Source: Streptomyces sp. NBC_01460 (GTDB lineage: Bacteria; Actinomycetota; Actinomycetes; Streptomycetales; Streptomycetaceae). Taken from it: 64,000 nucleotides of DNA. Numbering within the stretch: position 1 is the first letter of the stretch; the number at the start of each line of letters is the position of its first letter. This document shows positions 51,143 to 60,523 of the stretch, piece after piece. The DNA lies in the NCBI RefSeq assembly GCF_036227405.1, contig NZ_CP109473.1:248001-312000 (forward strand). The letters run 5' to 3'. The notes below the pieces were generated by a model, which did no database searches, was not told where the DNA came from, and saw only the letters and a program-made list of their open reading frames with translations. The translations under genes and the position numbers were made by a program.

Positions 51143-52138
51143 TCAGGACAGTATCCATCGGGGCGTGTGCCCTTGGTCGGCCGGGCAGACGAAGACGTGC
51201 AGGTCCCGGTCCCGTCCGAATCGGAGCCGAGTGGGCTGGGCAAGGAATGGACCGCCCTGAACCGCGGCATTCCCCCGCCAGGACGGATCCCGGTCCTCCA
51301 GGGGCACCCAGCTGTGCGAATCCACGTCCGTCTCCTCTCCCCCCGCGGTCAGCAGCAGCCGCATCGGAGTGGCGCAGGAGGCACAGTCGATGGCCATCGG
51401 CCCGGTCGAGGCCCAGCTGGGCAACCCGCCGACCCGCCATCCGGGCGGGATCGACAGGGCGCCCTGGTAGTTGAGCGCGTGAGGACCGTGCTCCGAGATC
51501 TGGGCGTCGTCCCAAGCGTCGATGCGTGCGATCAGTGGGCCGGGCAGTACGCCGTCCTCCGCCCACGGATAGGTGTCTACTTCCTCCGGGTGCAGGACAC
51601 ACGGCTCAGGCAGCTCGTGCTCGCTTCGTAGCAGGGGCACTCGGGGTGGTGGATCGAGGAAGCGTCCAGCGCGCTCGGCCACTTCGGCCTTCCGCCACCG
51701 CAGGTGGTAGCGGCGCTCATGATGGAGGCCGTGGACGAACGGACAACGGAAGATCTGCGCCAGGTCCGCCCCGTCGGGCCCGGGCGGCAGGCCCGGAACA
51801 TCCCGGCAGAAGAGCTGCGCGAGCCCTCCGAAGGGCACCGGTGCGTCGGTCCCGGGCGCCGCGTCGGCGGGCCATGGCCGGCTCGGCGGCCACCCGCCCG
51901 AAGCCCGGGCAGTGAGGATCTCGTCCGGCGCGTAGCCTTCCGTCTCCCTCTGGTGCTGCTCGTGGCAGACCGGCCACGGCTCGTCGTAGGGCCAGAGCAT
52001 CGGGCCGCCGACATGGCTGTCCCGCGCGCCGGGCAGCCCCGGCCGGGGGTGCAGCCGCGTGACACGGCCCCGATAGGCGGTCAGTTCCGGGAAGACGGTC
52101 TCCACGGATATCGGCCTGGCCGGCGTGGTTCTGGTCAT
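51143..52138 (-). CDS. DUF1963-like protein, paralogue B
   Basis: A 331-residue paralogue of the protein at 47404. Shared elements: MLWPYDEPWPVCHEQHQRET, GGLAQLFCRDVPGL, IPPGWRVGGLPSWASTGPMA, IDCASCATPMRLLLTAGGEE, and the end VFVCPADQGHTPRWILS. It lacks the acidic insertion of paralogue A. The CxxC probably binds zinc. The two paralogues are on opposite strands, 3 kb apart, with three unrelated units between. Confidence 0.82.
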   Translation of the reverse strand: MTRTTPARPISVETVFPELTAYRGRVTRLHPRPGLPGARDSHVGGPMLWPYDEPWPVCHEQHQRETEGYAPDEILTARASGGWPPSRPWPADAAPGTDAPVPFGGLAQLFCRDVPGLPPGPDGADLAQIFRCPFVHGLHHERRYHLRWRKAEVAERAGRFLDPPPRVPLLRSEHELPEPCVLHPEEVDTYPWAEDGVLPGPLIARIDAWDDAQISEHGPHALNYQGALSIPPGWRVGGLPSWASTGPMAIDCASCATPMRLLLTAGGEETDVDSHSWVPLEDRDPSWRGNAAVQGGPFLAQPTRLRFGRDRDLHVFVCPADQGHTPRWILS

Positions 52139-52386
52139 GCGCAGACCGTACGTGGCAGGGAGGACGTCACGCGAACAGATTGCCGCGACACCGCGACACG
52201 TTGTGCCGTGACGGGCGGCGCCGGTTGCTACCGAACGTCGATGCCTGGTTCTGCGCTGACTGCTCTTGTCTTGGAGGTCGTTCTTCGGCCGTGCTGGATC
52301 GGGTGGCAGGTCTCGTACCTGCCCCCCAGCGGTCAGTCGTGAGAGTGGCGTCCAGCGGCTGTTGGGCCGTGGCGCGGGCGATCTGG

Positions 52387-52890
52387 TCAGGCTCCGTGCC
52401 GCACGGGACCGATGAGTGTGCCGATGGCGACCTTCAGCCTGCCGTGCGCGAAGGAGGCGCCGGGGATCTGCCCGTCCGGGGTCTGGAGGGTGAAGGATGC
52501 CTCGTCAGCGGGAACCTGGCGGGCGCCGTTGGGGACCTGCACGTCGAAGTGCACGGGGCGGCCGGGGCCGAAGGTCACTGTGGTGCGCTGCTCGCCGTAG
52601 TGGCCGACGGTGATCCGGGTCCGCGTCCCGCGGTCGGAGAAGCGCACGTCGGTCGGCGAACCCTCCAGTTCGCAGGCGTCGTGACCGCGCGGCGCGGTCA
52701 GGGTCACGCGGTAGTGGTGATGCCCCGAACTGGCGGGTGCCTCGGTGATCTCCGCGATGTGGTTGGCCGGACGACATGCGGACGGAGCGGCGGCAGATGG
52801 TGTCGCCGGGGAGGCCTGCGCGACCGTGGGGGCCACGGAGGCCAGCATCACGGCGACGACGGTGGCAGCGGTCCTGCGGTCGGTACGCAT
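52387..52890 (-). CDS. DUF4232-like secreted protein
   Basis: A 167-residue secreted protein with a signal peptide (RRTAATVVAVMLASVAPTVA ending QAS) and a beta-sandwich with two Cys (SACRPANHIAEITEAPASSG ... GHDACELEGSPTDVRFSDRG), the DUF4232 pattern. It ends with GRLKVAIGTLIGP. CAAGGAG precedes ATG 52890. Related to the lipoprotein at 26968, but this one has no lipobox and is fully secreted. Confidence 0.8.
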   Translation of the reverse strand: MRTDRRTAATVVAVMLASVAPTVAQASPATPSAAAPSACRPANHIAEITEAPASSGHHHYRVTLTAPRGHDACELEGSPTDVRFSDRGTRTRITVGHYGEQRTTVTFGPGRPVHFDVQVPNGARQVPADEASFTLQTPDGQIPGASFAHGRLKVAIGTLIGPVRHGA

Positions 52891-53160
52891 GGGAGCTCCT
52901 TGCCTTGTACGCCGGCCCTCACGCGTTGTGCGCCGGGGCCACTGGTCGATGAGATCTGTGCCCCCGCGCGCCCTCGGAGACTGTCCCAGGATCGTCACGA
53001 CCATCCGGGGAAAGGGGAAGGTTCACGCTGGGGGTTGTCCCCCGCTCCGACTTGAGGTCCGCCGGATCGCGCCCCAGCGGGAAACGGCACTAGCGTTCAG
53101 TCGCGGCCGCGACGTCCGGGACCGATCCTGGGCCACGCATGACGAAGGGGTACCTCATCG

Positions 53161-53838
53161 ATGCGCATCCTTCTGATCGGGCCGCCCGGGGCCGGCAAGG
53201 GCACACAGGCAGTGCGCCTTGCCGCGCATCTGTCGATCCAGCACATCTCCACCGGTGACCTGTTTCGCGAGCACATCGGCCAGGGCACCGAGCTCGGACA
53301 GAACGCGCACACGCATATCCACGCCGGCCTTCTGGTATCGGACGAGGTCACGATCGGGATGATCAATGAGCGCCTCGCCCGCCCGGATACCGAGCGCGGC
53401 TTCCTGCTGGACGGCTTCCCCCGCAATCTTGTCCAGGCGCGGGCGCTGGACGGCATCCTGGCCGACTCGGATTCGAAGCTGGATGCCGTGCTCGACCTGG
53501 AGATTCCCGAGGACCAGGTGGTCGGACGGATCTCTGGGCGGCGGCTGTGCCGTCAGAACCACGACCACATCTTTCACGTGGACCACAGCCCGCCCGAAGT
53601 GGCAGGACTCTGCGACCTCTGCGGCGGCGGGCTGTACCAGCGCGAGGACGACCGCGAAGCAACCGTTCGTCAGCGCCTGGAGGTCTACCGTACAGAGACA
53701 GCACCGGTCGTCGGCCACTACCGGGCCCAGGGCCTTGCGACCACGATCCCGGCCCACGGCCAGGTCCAGGACGTCTTGAACCGCGCGCTGGACGCGATCG
53801 GCCGAGGCCCGGCCGATGCCGCCGGTACGTCGAGCTGA
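53161..53838 (+). CDS. adk: Adenylate kinase, second copy
   Basis: A 225-residue adenylate kinase, ATP + AMP = 2 ADP. The P-loop is GPPGAGKGTQA (residues 7-17), the AMP-binding region has STGDLFREHI and GFLLDGFPRN, and the LID region is RLCRQNHDHIFHVDHSPPEV followed by GLCDLCGGGLYQREDDREAT with three Cys and a His that likely hold a structural zinc as in other actinobacterial enzymes. The housekeeping adk normally sits by secY and map, so this lone copy is probably extra; it carries a short C-terminal tail (GPADAAGTSS). Confidence 0.9.
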   Translation: MRILLIGPPGAGKGTQAVRLAAHLSIQHISTGDLFREHIGQGTELGQNAHTHIHAGLLVSDEVTIGMINERLARPDTERGFLLDGFPRNLVQARALDGILADSDSKLDAVLDLEIPEDQVVGRISGRRLCRQNHDHIFHVDHSPPEVAGLCDLCGGGLYQREDDREATVRQRLEVYRTETAPVVGHYRAQGLATTIPAHGQVQDVLNRALDAIGRGPADAAGTSS

Positions 53839-54001
53839 CAAGCCTCCGTCGTGACCGTGCGGGGCTGCCGTCTCTGAAATCCGCCGCCGAGCACTGCGAG
53901 ATCCGACCGCCTCGACCGCCGGCTGGGACAGGTGCATCGCCGGCATCCGGAACGTCTCGCCTCGTGCCGTGATGGTTTCGGTGTGGGGCGGGGGAACCTC
54001 T

Positions 54002-54241
54002 TCAGGCGCTCACGGTCGCTCGGCCCAGACGCACCAGGGAGACCAGCCCTCCGGGGCCGAACAGGAGCACCCAGAGCGCGGGCTGCCCGGGTGAGGACCG
54101 GTCCGCCGCGACGACGAGCACCACGGTGGCGGCCAGGTGGACGGAGGTGAACACGAGCCGGACGGTGCGGCGCCGCAGAGGGAGCAGGGCGAGCAGGAGC
54201 CAGAGAAGGCCGATGAGCAGCACGAGCAGGATGAGTCCCAT
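54002..54241 (-). CDS. Small membrane protein
   Basis: A 79-residue protein with two membrane segments, GLILLVLLIGLLWLLLALLP and LVFTSVHLAATVVLVVAADR, and a hydrophobic end (ALWVLLFGPGGLVSLVRLGR). Its function is unknown. It lies between the adk copy and the large secreted protein gene, with the hairpin of the latter 28 bases before its ATG. Confidence 0.6.
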   Translation of the reverse strand: MGLILLVLLIGLLWLLLALLPLRRRTVRLVFTSVHLAATVVLVVAADRSSPGQPALWVLLFGPGGLVSLVRLGRATVSA

Positions 54242-54268
54242 GGGCCGGAGGGCCTCCAGACGGAACGG

Positions 54269-54302
54269 GACCGGCCGGCCGCGCGAGGGCGGCCGGCCGG
54301 TC
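54269..54302 (-). terminator. Hairpin after the large secreted protein gene
   Basis: Perfect 14-bp stem (gaccggccggccgc / gcggccggccggtc) with a 6-base loop, 26 bases past the stop codon at 54328. Confidence 0.85.
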
Positions 54303-54327
54303 GTGGGTCAGGGTCGGACGGGGGTGG

Positions 54328-57300
54328 TCAGTAGCTGCTGTACCCCGCGTCGAGCGGAATGCTCTTGTCGAGGCAGAAGTGTGCCGGAGAGGGGTCGGTT
54401 CCGGCGGACGCCGGTGCCGTGATGTCCCAGGGGTTGCCGCTCTGGTCGGTGGCGAAGTTGCACGGCCCGTACGGGTTGGGCCACAGCGGATAGTCCTGGT
54501 TCGGGTCCGGGATCTTGCTGAAGTCCTGGAAGTCTCCCTTGATCACGGGCGAGGCGCCACCGGCGGTGCCGTCCAGGTTCATGGCCTTGCCGTCCACGTA
54601 GAGGTACTGGTCGGGCATGTGGCTGGAGCGCAGGTAGGGGCGCCCGCTCACCTTGCGTACGGATCCGTCGGCGCAGACCTTCAGGCTCAGTTCCTGCCAG
54701 ATGGGCGGCGCCTGGCCGAAGGCCGTGCCGACCAGGGGGGAGAGCAGCTCGGTCTGGAAGAAGTTGGACCAGATGCCGTGGGCCAGTTCGGCCACCGCGT
54801 CCGGCACCCGGCTGTCGCTGTCGGCCTTCTTCTGCCAGCTGTCGACGTTCTGCTTGGGTGCGTCGGCACCCAGCATGGGCCGGTAGCCGATGGACCCGCC
54901 GGAGGCGTACAGGGTGGCCACACAGGTGCCTCCGGTGTCGACCGGGGTGTCGTCGTCCTTCACCACGGTCGGCTTCTTTCCCGCGTAGGCGTAGGCGCGG
55001 CCCGGCAGGACGCCGGTCGCCAGCGGGTCGGCGGCGTGGTTCTTGTTGTCGTGCTGGTTGAGGTTCTTCACCGAGTAGCGCAGGTCCGGTCTGGCGATGC
55101 CGTAGTCCGTGGCGAGCGCGGAGAAGGTTTCCGTCATGAACTTCGGCAGGTGCGTGTTGCCCGTGCGGTTGCCGTAGTCCACGTACTCACTGCCCGGGAT
55201 GACGGTGCCCGCGGAGTCCTTGACGAACGAGACGGTGGTCCGTGAGCGGATCTTGTAGGAGTTGTCGTCGCTGTCGAACCTGGTCGGCTTGGTGGAGCTG
55301 GTCGGCCGGTCGGTGTACGGGTTGGCGAAGCCCACCCAGGTTCCCTGGCTGGTGCCGTCGGGGTGGTTGACCGGGTCGGTTCCGGCGGACGTCACCTGCG
55401 AGCGCCAGGCCGTCATGGCGCTCTTCGTCGCCGGCATCACGCACCCGGTGGTGGGGCCCGCGGTGCACGAGGGCAGGGAGGTGATGCGGCCGGTGAGGTC
55501 CATCCCCCAGTCGTAGAGGTTCTGGCGGCTGGTGAGCGGTCCGCCGATCCAGGACGCGGGGGCGGAGGTGTCGAGGTTCTGGTCCTCGTCGAAGAGGGCC
55601 ACGGCGTCGACGCTGCGCTCCACATAGGTGCCGGTGATGGGGACGAAGGCCACGGCGTCGAACGCGATGTCCTCGTCGCCGGAACCGTCGGACGTGACGG
55701 AGCTGAGCGTGACCTTGGGGACGTTGCCGAACATGAAGGCGCCGATGGAGACCCACCGGTTGCCGTTGCCCGGCTGGCGGACGACTCGGGAGCGTACGCC
55801 GTTCTTGGTGGTGACGTCGTACTGGGCGAGCTGGGTCTGCGCCCCGTGGTCGGGCAGGTGGACCAGGACGCGGGCCGGCTGGCTGAGCGTCTTGTTGAGG
55901 GTCCAGGTGCCGGTGACCTTCATCTTGCCGCCCTCGGCGCTCGCCTGGCGGGTGTGGGCGAAGGAGAAGTGGCCGCCGTAGCCCGCTCCCAGCTGATGGA
56001 AGTCGATCTTCGAGGGGTAGAGGCCCTTGGAGTCGGCGGCGAAGTTGAGGGCGAAGGAACCCTGGTTGCTGGTGGGTGTGGTGCAGCCGGGCCGGACCGA
56101 TGGTGTGCCGTCCGGGAGGTCGTCGATGACGAGGGCGCCCGAGGGGAGACCCGAGGTGGAGCAGTTGGGCGGGTAGGGGGTGCCGTCGGGCTGTTCGGCG
56201 TAGGTGCTGTCGAAGCGGACGAGCTCGTTGCCGCAGGAGTAGGAGCAGTCACTCTTCCAGGTGCTGCTCTGGTGGTACCAGCACTTCAGGTCGTACTGGC
56301 CGGAGGCGTTCTTGTGGGCGCAGGGACCGGCCTTGGAGCCCGCCACCTCGGGGGCGTTGGGCGTGTAGGACTTGCCCGGCTCGCAGGTGTTGCTCGCGTC
56401 GCAGAACTGGTTCACGGGCGGCTTGGCGTTGGCCCGGTTGAGCGGAGCGGTGATGATGTCACCGTTCCACCAGGCCGGACGGTAGGCGGAGATGGGGGTG
56501 TTGGGGGCCTCCAGCAGCTCCGGCGGGTGGCCCGCGAAGCCGATCACCTTCTCCGGGTAGGGCCAGTCCTGCGGGTGGGCGGCGTCGGCGTAGGTGGTGT
56601 CCATGAAAGAGGCCCGGTTGGCGGGGTACTCGGGGTTGGCGGGGTTGTTGGCCCACCCCACGCCCCAGGCACCGCTGTTCTTGCCGCTGTCGGCCTGCGG
56701 GTAGAAGCCCGAGTTGTAGGCCCAGAGCGCGAAGAACCAGTTCTCGATCTTGACCGGATCGCCGTTGTTGATCTTCATGCCGGCGTTGCGGATCTGATTC
56801 CACTTGTCGGTGAGGATCTGCAGGCCGGCGGCGACGTTCACCGCGTAGTCCAGGGCGACGGCGCGCTGGGTCTGGTAGGCCCAGGCGGTGTCGGAGGGCC
56901 CCTTCTCCTTGCCGGCGAGACGCATGTGGTCGGTCACCTGTGTGATGCCGTAACCGCAGTCGGCCTCGGCCCAGTTGATGTCCCAGTCATCGGCACTGCT
57001 GCTGTTGTAGATCTCCAGCCCGTAGTAGTTGCCGATGAGCGGGTTGGCGGTGACGCCCGGGACGGCGAAGCGGGCCGCCTGCCACATGTTGGACTCCTGG
57101 GCGGTGATGCCGAGCATCACCTGCGCCGGGACGTGATCGCCGTCGACGAGCGCCTTCTTCGGGAAGAGCGTCTGCGGCGCGTACGCCGGCATGCCGAGGT
57201 TCTTCCAGTTGGCGGGCCGCGAGGCCTTGGCGTTCAGGGTGCCCATGATGGCCTGGTCGACGGCCCACTCCACCTGACGCGGCTTGGGCTGCATCGCCTG

Positions 57301-58698
57301 GTTGCGGGGGTCGTTGCGTGGGACGGAGCAGTACCGCTCGTCCTCGACAGGGTTGCTCGGCGAGGCGGCCGCGGCGAGGCCGCTCGCCGCCCGTGCCGCC
57401 TTCTTCCCCGTGCCCGTGCCCAGGCCGGGCGTGGGCGCCACGCCCTGTTCGGCGTCGGCGCCGACGACCGCGGCGGGGTCGACGACGAAGGTCATCGTGC
57501 GCTTACGGGCGGGGAGGCTGACGCCGAGGGTGACGGGGCGGGGCTCGGCCGCCCCCTCCGAGGTCACCCGGGAGTCCTTGCCGTCCGCCCAGGCGGTGCT
57601 GGTGATGACGGCTCGGCCCTTGGTGGAGACGCGGGCCCCTTGGGGGGCGTCGAGCAGCCGGACCGCCTTGGGCAGAGCACCGGCGGTGACACCGCGCTGG
57701 GCACCGGTGAGGTAGACCCGGCCGTCGGCGGAACGGGTCACGTCGACCGCGTCGAGTTTGCCGTGCCCCAACGCCGTGGCCTTGCGCCCGGCGTCGGGGG
57801 ACTTCAGCTGCCCGGCAGTGAGGTGCCGGGCGGTCGCCCGGTCGCCGGAACGGTCCAGGAAGGTCAGTCCGCCGTCCTGGTCGGGGGTGAGCCGGAAGGG
57901 TACGGCGTCGGTCGCGGCCAGGGTCGAGCGCCGGCCGTCGGCGGACACGGAGACGATGCGGGAGGTGTCGGCCGCCACCATGCGCCCGCTGCCCGCGGGG
58001 ACGGCGGAGGTGAGCTGTCCGGCGACCTTGACGGGGGCGGCGACCTTGCCGGTCGCGGCGTCCACACGCAACAGCCTGGTCGAGGTCTTGTCCTCGCCGC
58101 CGCTCTGCGTGAGCACGGCTTCCTCACCGGCGCCGCAGCCGGGGTTGTAGTAGGCCAGGCTGACCTGGCGCCGGAGCTTGGTGACCTCGCCCGTGGTGAG
58201 GTCGACCACGGCGGCGAAGGCACCGCGGGCGAAGAGTTCCGCCTTGTTGGTGAAGGTGCGGGGCGCGTAGACCACCACGGCCCGGTCGCCGGACTCGGTC
58301 ACGCAGGCGTTGCCGATCCATGCGTCGGTGTCGAAGCCTGGCTCGGCAAGGGTGGCAGCCGTCTTCCAGGCGTACCCGGACCGTTCGTCGGCGACCAGCA
58401 GGTGCAGGCCTTGGGCGTCGCCCGTGGTGGTCCACAACCGGTCCCGCGAGGTGCGCCAGCCCGTGCCGAGTGCGGCGTCGCGCTTCTTCTCCGGTATCCC
58501 GGCTTCCGCGGCGTCGGGTCGGCGCTCGGGGGCGCCGGCGCCCTGTGAGCCGCTCCAGGGGGTGTCCGTCGCCGGAGCGCCGGACGCGGCCGGCTCAGGG
58601 GTGGGGGCGGCTGCAGCCTGCAGGGTGCCGGCCAACAGGCCGGCCAGCGCGACGGATACCGCCGCGGCGAGGCGGAGCCCGCCTCTGGGTCTTGGCAT
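54328..58698 (-). CDS. Large secreted lytic-transglycosylase/golvesin-type protein
   Basis: A 1456-residue exported protein. Residues 1-31 are a signal peptide (AAAVSVALAGLLAGTLQAAA). Residues about 85-400 form a beta-propeller-like region (LLVADERSGYAWKT, YAPRTFTNKAELFARGAFAA, repeated GDRA/SADGR turns). Residues about 455-760 carry a lysozyme-like transglycosylase SLT region with PAQVMLGITAQESNMWQAAR, in which E535 is the probable catalytic Glu, and YGITQVTDHM. Residues about 870-1060 resemble a golvesin/Xly-type binding domain (HFSFAHTRQASAEGGKMKVT, GNRWVSIGAFMFGNVPKVTL). The C-terminal 380 residues have no known domain. Relatives are sometimes annotated NocE-like. A perfect hairpin follows. 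Confidence 0.82.
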   Translation of the reverse strand: MPRPRGGLRLAAAVSVALAGLLAGTLQAAAAPTPEPAASGAPATDTPWSGSQGAGAPERRPDAAEAGIPEKKRDAALGTGWRTSRDRLWTTTGDAQGLHLLVADERSGYAWKTAATLAEPGFDTDAWIGNACVTESGDRAVVVYAPRTFTNKAELFARGAFAAVVDLTTGEVTKLRRQVSLAYYNPGCGAGEEAVLTQSGGEDKTSTRLLRVDAATGKVAAPVKVAGQLTSAVPAGSGRMVAADTSRIVSVSADGRRSTLAATDAVPFRLTPDQDGGLTFLDRSGDRATARHLTAGQLKSPDAGRKATALGHGKLDAVDVTRSADGRVYLTGAQRGVTAGALPKAVRLLDAPQGARVSTKGRAVITSTAWADGKDSRVTSEGAAEPRPVTLGVSLPARKRTMTFVVDPAAVVGADAEQGVAPTPGLGTGTGKKAARAASGLAAAASPSNPVEDERYCSVPRNDPRNQAMQPKPRQVEWAVDQAIMGTLNAKASRPANWKNLGMPAYAPQTLFPKKALVDGDHVPAQVMLGITAQESNMWQAARFAVPGVTANPLIGNYYGLEIYNSSSADDWDINWAEADCGYGITQVTDHMRLAGKEKGPSDTAWAYQTQRAVALDYAVNVAAGLQILTDKWNQIRNAGMKINNGDPVKIENWFFALWAYNSGFYPQADSGKNSGAWGVGWANNPANPEYPANRASFMDTTYADAAHPQDWPYPEKVIGFAGHPPELLEAPNTPISAYRPAWWNGDIITAPLNRANAKPPVNQFCDASNTCEPGKSYTPNAPEVAGSKAGPCAHKNASGQYDLKCWYHQSSTWKSDCSYSCGNELVRFDSTYAEQPDGTPYPPNCSTSGLPSGALVIDDLPDGTPSVRPGCTTPTSNQGSFALNFAADSKGLYPSKIDFHQLGAGYGGHFSFAHTRQASAEGGKMKVTGTWTLNKTLSQPARVLVHLPDHGAQTQLAQYDVTTKNGVRSRVVRQPGNGNRWVSIGAFMFGNVPKVTLSSVTSDGSGDEDIAFDAVAFVPITGTYVERSVDAVALFDEDQNLDTSAPASWIGGPLTSRQNLYDWGMDLTGRITSLPSCTAGPTTGCVMPATKSAMTAWRSQVTSAGTDPVNHPDGTSQGTWVGFANPYTDRPTSSTKPTRFDSDDNSYKIRSRTTVSFVKDSAGTVIPGSEYVDYGNRTGNTHLPKFMTETFSALATDYGIARPDLRYSVKNLNQHDNKNHAADPLATGVLPGRAYAYAGKKPTVVKDDDTPVDTGGTCVATLYASGGSIGYRPMLGADAPKQNVDSWQKKADSDSRVPDAVAELAHGIWSNFFQTELLSPLVGTAFGQAPPIWQELSLKVCADGSVRKVSGRPYLRSSHMPDQYLYVDGKAMNLDGTAGGASPVIKGDFQDFSKIPDPNQDYPLWPNPYGPCNFATDQSGNPWDITAPASAGTDPSPAHFCLDKSIPLDAGYSSY

Positions 58699-59030
58699 GG
58701 GTGTTCACTCTCTGTCTGCGCCCTTCGGCGCTCATCCGGCGCGAGCGGACACCCCGGGCGCGGGCGGCTCGCAGCCGACCATCCTGGAGCCCGCCCGTCT
58801 CGGTACGCTCTCCCCGCCGTCTCGCGGGCCGAGTTCAGGTGGACGCCCCGGCCCGCTCCCGCGCGCGACGGCGGGGACGCGTCCGGATGCTCGCCACCTC
58901 CGTTCCCGCTCCGGCGCCCCTCGACGGCGCAGGCCGAAGGTGCAGGCCGAAGGTGCAGGCCGAAGGTGCACCTCCGACCAGGAACGGTGCATCGGGCATC
59001 GAACGGCGGACCTCGTCTAGAGTCGTCGGC
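58699..59030. other. Divergent intergenic region
   Basis: About 330 bases between the large secreted protein gene (-) and the methyltransferase gene (+). It carries the 13-base tandem repeat described separately and no gene. Confidence 0.5.
58929..58967. repeat. Tandem repeat, 13-base unit, 3 copies
   Basis: The unit gcaggccgaaggt occurs three times without mismatch, followed by gca. It lies about 65 bases upstream of the methyltransferase start. Confidence 0.9.
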
Positions 59031-59690
59031 GTGCCCGATCTCTCCTACCTCGCCGCCGTCCAGGAGTCGTACGACACCGTCGCCTCCGCCTACTTCGAAC
59101 AGGTCAAGCCCCCGGCAGACCTGGATCCGCTGTCACGCGGGATGCTGAACGTGTTCGCGGAAGTGGTACGCACGGCTGGGCTCGGGCCCGTCGCCGATCT
59201 CGGATGCGGGCCCGGCAAAGTGACGGCGTACCTGGCGGAGCAGCGGGTGCCCGCGTTCGGCATCGACCTGTCCCCCGCCATGGTCGAGGTGGCCCGCGGG
59301 GCTTACCCGCATCTGCGGTTCGACGTCGGCTCGATGACGTCGCTCCCGATACAGGACGACGAACTCGGTGGGGTCCTCGCGTACTACTCCACCCATCACA
59401 CGCCACCGCCGTTGTTGCCGGTGCTGTTCGGCGAGTTCCACCGCGCTCTCGCTCCGGGCGGCTCCTTGATGCTGACGGGCCACGTGGGAGCGGACCAGCA
59501 TCTACGTCCGACCCAGGCCTATGGCGGGAATCCGGTGTCCTACGAGTCCTACCTGTTGCCGCCCGACCGGATTGCCGAGCTCCTGGTGGGAGCCGGACTC
59601 GTCCTCACCGCGCGTCTGGTGGAGGAACCCGGCGAGGGGGCCACAAGGACGTACGCCACCTTCCTCGCCCACAAACCACCACGGCGGTGA
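59031..59690 (+). CDS. SAM-dependent methyltransferase
   Basis: A 219-residue class I methyltransferase: motif I PVADLGCGPGKVTAYLAEQR, IDLSPAMVEVARGAYP, motif IV LGGVLAYYSTHHTPP, and LAPGGSLMLTGHVGADQHLR, ending with YATFLAHKPPRR. Substrate unknown. The GTG at 59031 is the first start codon consistent with the fold; the frame continues upstream only by chance through the region opposite the large secreted gene. Confidence 0.9.
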   Translation: MPDLSYLAAVQESYDTVASAYFEQVKPPADLDPLSRGMLNVFAEVVRTAGLGPVADLGCGPGKVTAYLAEQRVPAFGIDLSPAMVEVARGAYPHLRFDVGSMTSLPIQDDELGGVLAYYSTHHTPPPLLPVLFGEFHRALAPGGSLMLTGHVGADQHLRPTQAYGGNPVSYESYLLPPDRIAELLVGAGLVLTARLVEEPGEGATRTYATFLAHKPPRR

Positions 59691-59956
59691 GGTCGGGCTG
59701 TCGGAGGCGGCGCGGCGGAGCCGGTGCACAGCATGCCGAGTTCGAACCACGGGTCCACCATCTGCCTGCCATGGAAGCCCTGGCACGCATCCAGGCGAAC
59801 CTGCGCGAGACCACGGACCGGGGAAACCGGGAGCGGACCGGGAGTGCGACGGGACGAAGCCTCAGGGCATCTCTCCGAGTGGGCGCATCGGAGAAGTTGA
59901 GCCGGAGCCGTTCGCTCGGACAGGACCACTGTGGACACGGAGTCCCTTGCGCCAGG

Positions 59957-60523
59957 TCACCGGCGCGCCACGTGGTAGCGGAGATACACGACGTGTGAGC
60001 TGAAGGTTCGGCTGTCCACGAGTTCGAGATCCACCCGGCGCTCGCCCCTCGGAAAGAACGGGATGCCGCCGCCGACCAGCACCGGATAGACCCTGACCCG
60101 GTACTCGTCGATCAGCCCCAGATCCGCGGCTTCGGAGGCGAGTGTCGCGCCGCCGATCGCGATGCCGCCCTCACCCGGCTCGGCCCGCAACCGCTCGAGT
60201 TCCTCCGCCGGACTGCCGGAGGCGAGGCGGGCATGCCCCTGCACCGCCGACAGCGTGGTGGAGAACACCACCTTGGGGAGCGGATTCCAGCGCGCGACCC
60301 ATGCGAGCGACGCGTCGTCGAGCGACGGATCCTGGGCGGCGTTCTCCCAGTACAGCATCGTCTCGTACAGCCGTCGTCCCATCAGGTAGGCGTCGAGTTC
60401 TCCGATCTCGTCGGTCACGAAGCGGAAGAGCTCCTCGTCCGGCTCCGTCCAGTCGAAGCCGCCGTCCGGCCCGACGATGTAGCCGTCGAGTGAGACACCC
60501 ATCGAACACATCACTCTGCGCAT
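59957..60523 (-). CDS. Dihydrofolate reductase family protein
   Basis: A 188-residue RibD-C/DHFR-fold reductase: MRRVMCSMGVSLDGYIVGPD, YLMGRRLYETMLYWENAAQD, KVVFSTTLSAVQGHARLASG, and the ligand loop GGATLASEAADLGLIDEYRV. It is too far from folate DHFR to reduce dihydrofolate; family members reduce pyrimidinones or unknown compounds with NADPH. GAGGAGG before ATG 60523. Confidence 0.87.
   Translation of the reverse strand: MRRVMCSMGVSLDGYIVGPDGGFDWTEPDEELFRFVTDEIGELDAYLMGRRLYETMLYWENAAQDPSLDDASLAWVARWNPLPKVVFSTTLSAVQGHARLASGSPAEELERLRAEPGEGGIAIGGATLASEAADLGLIDEYRVRVYPVLVGGGIPFFPRGERRVDLELVDSRTFSSHVVYLRYHVARR

Noticed and set aside
55363..58548. Open frame of 1061 codons on the plus strand
   Set aside because: It lies exactly opposite the large secreted protein gene, is Gly/Val/Arg/Asp-rich without domain motifs, and arises from high third-position GC of the real gene.
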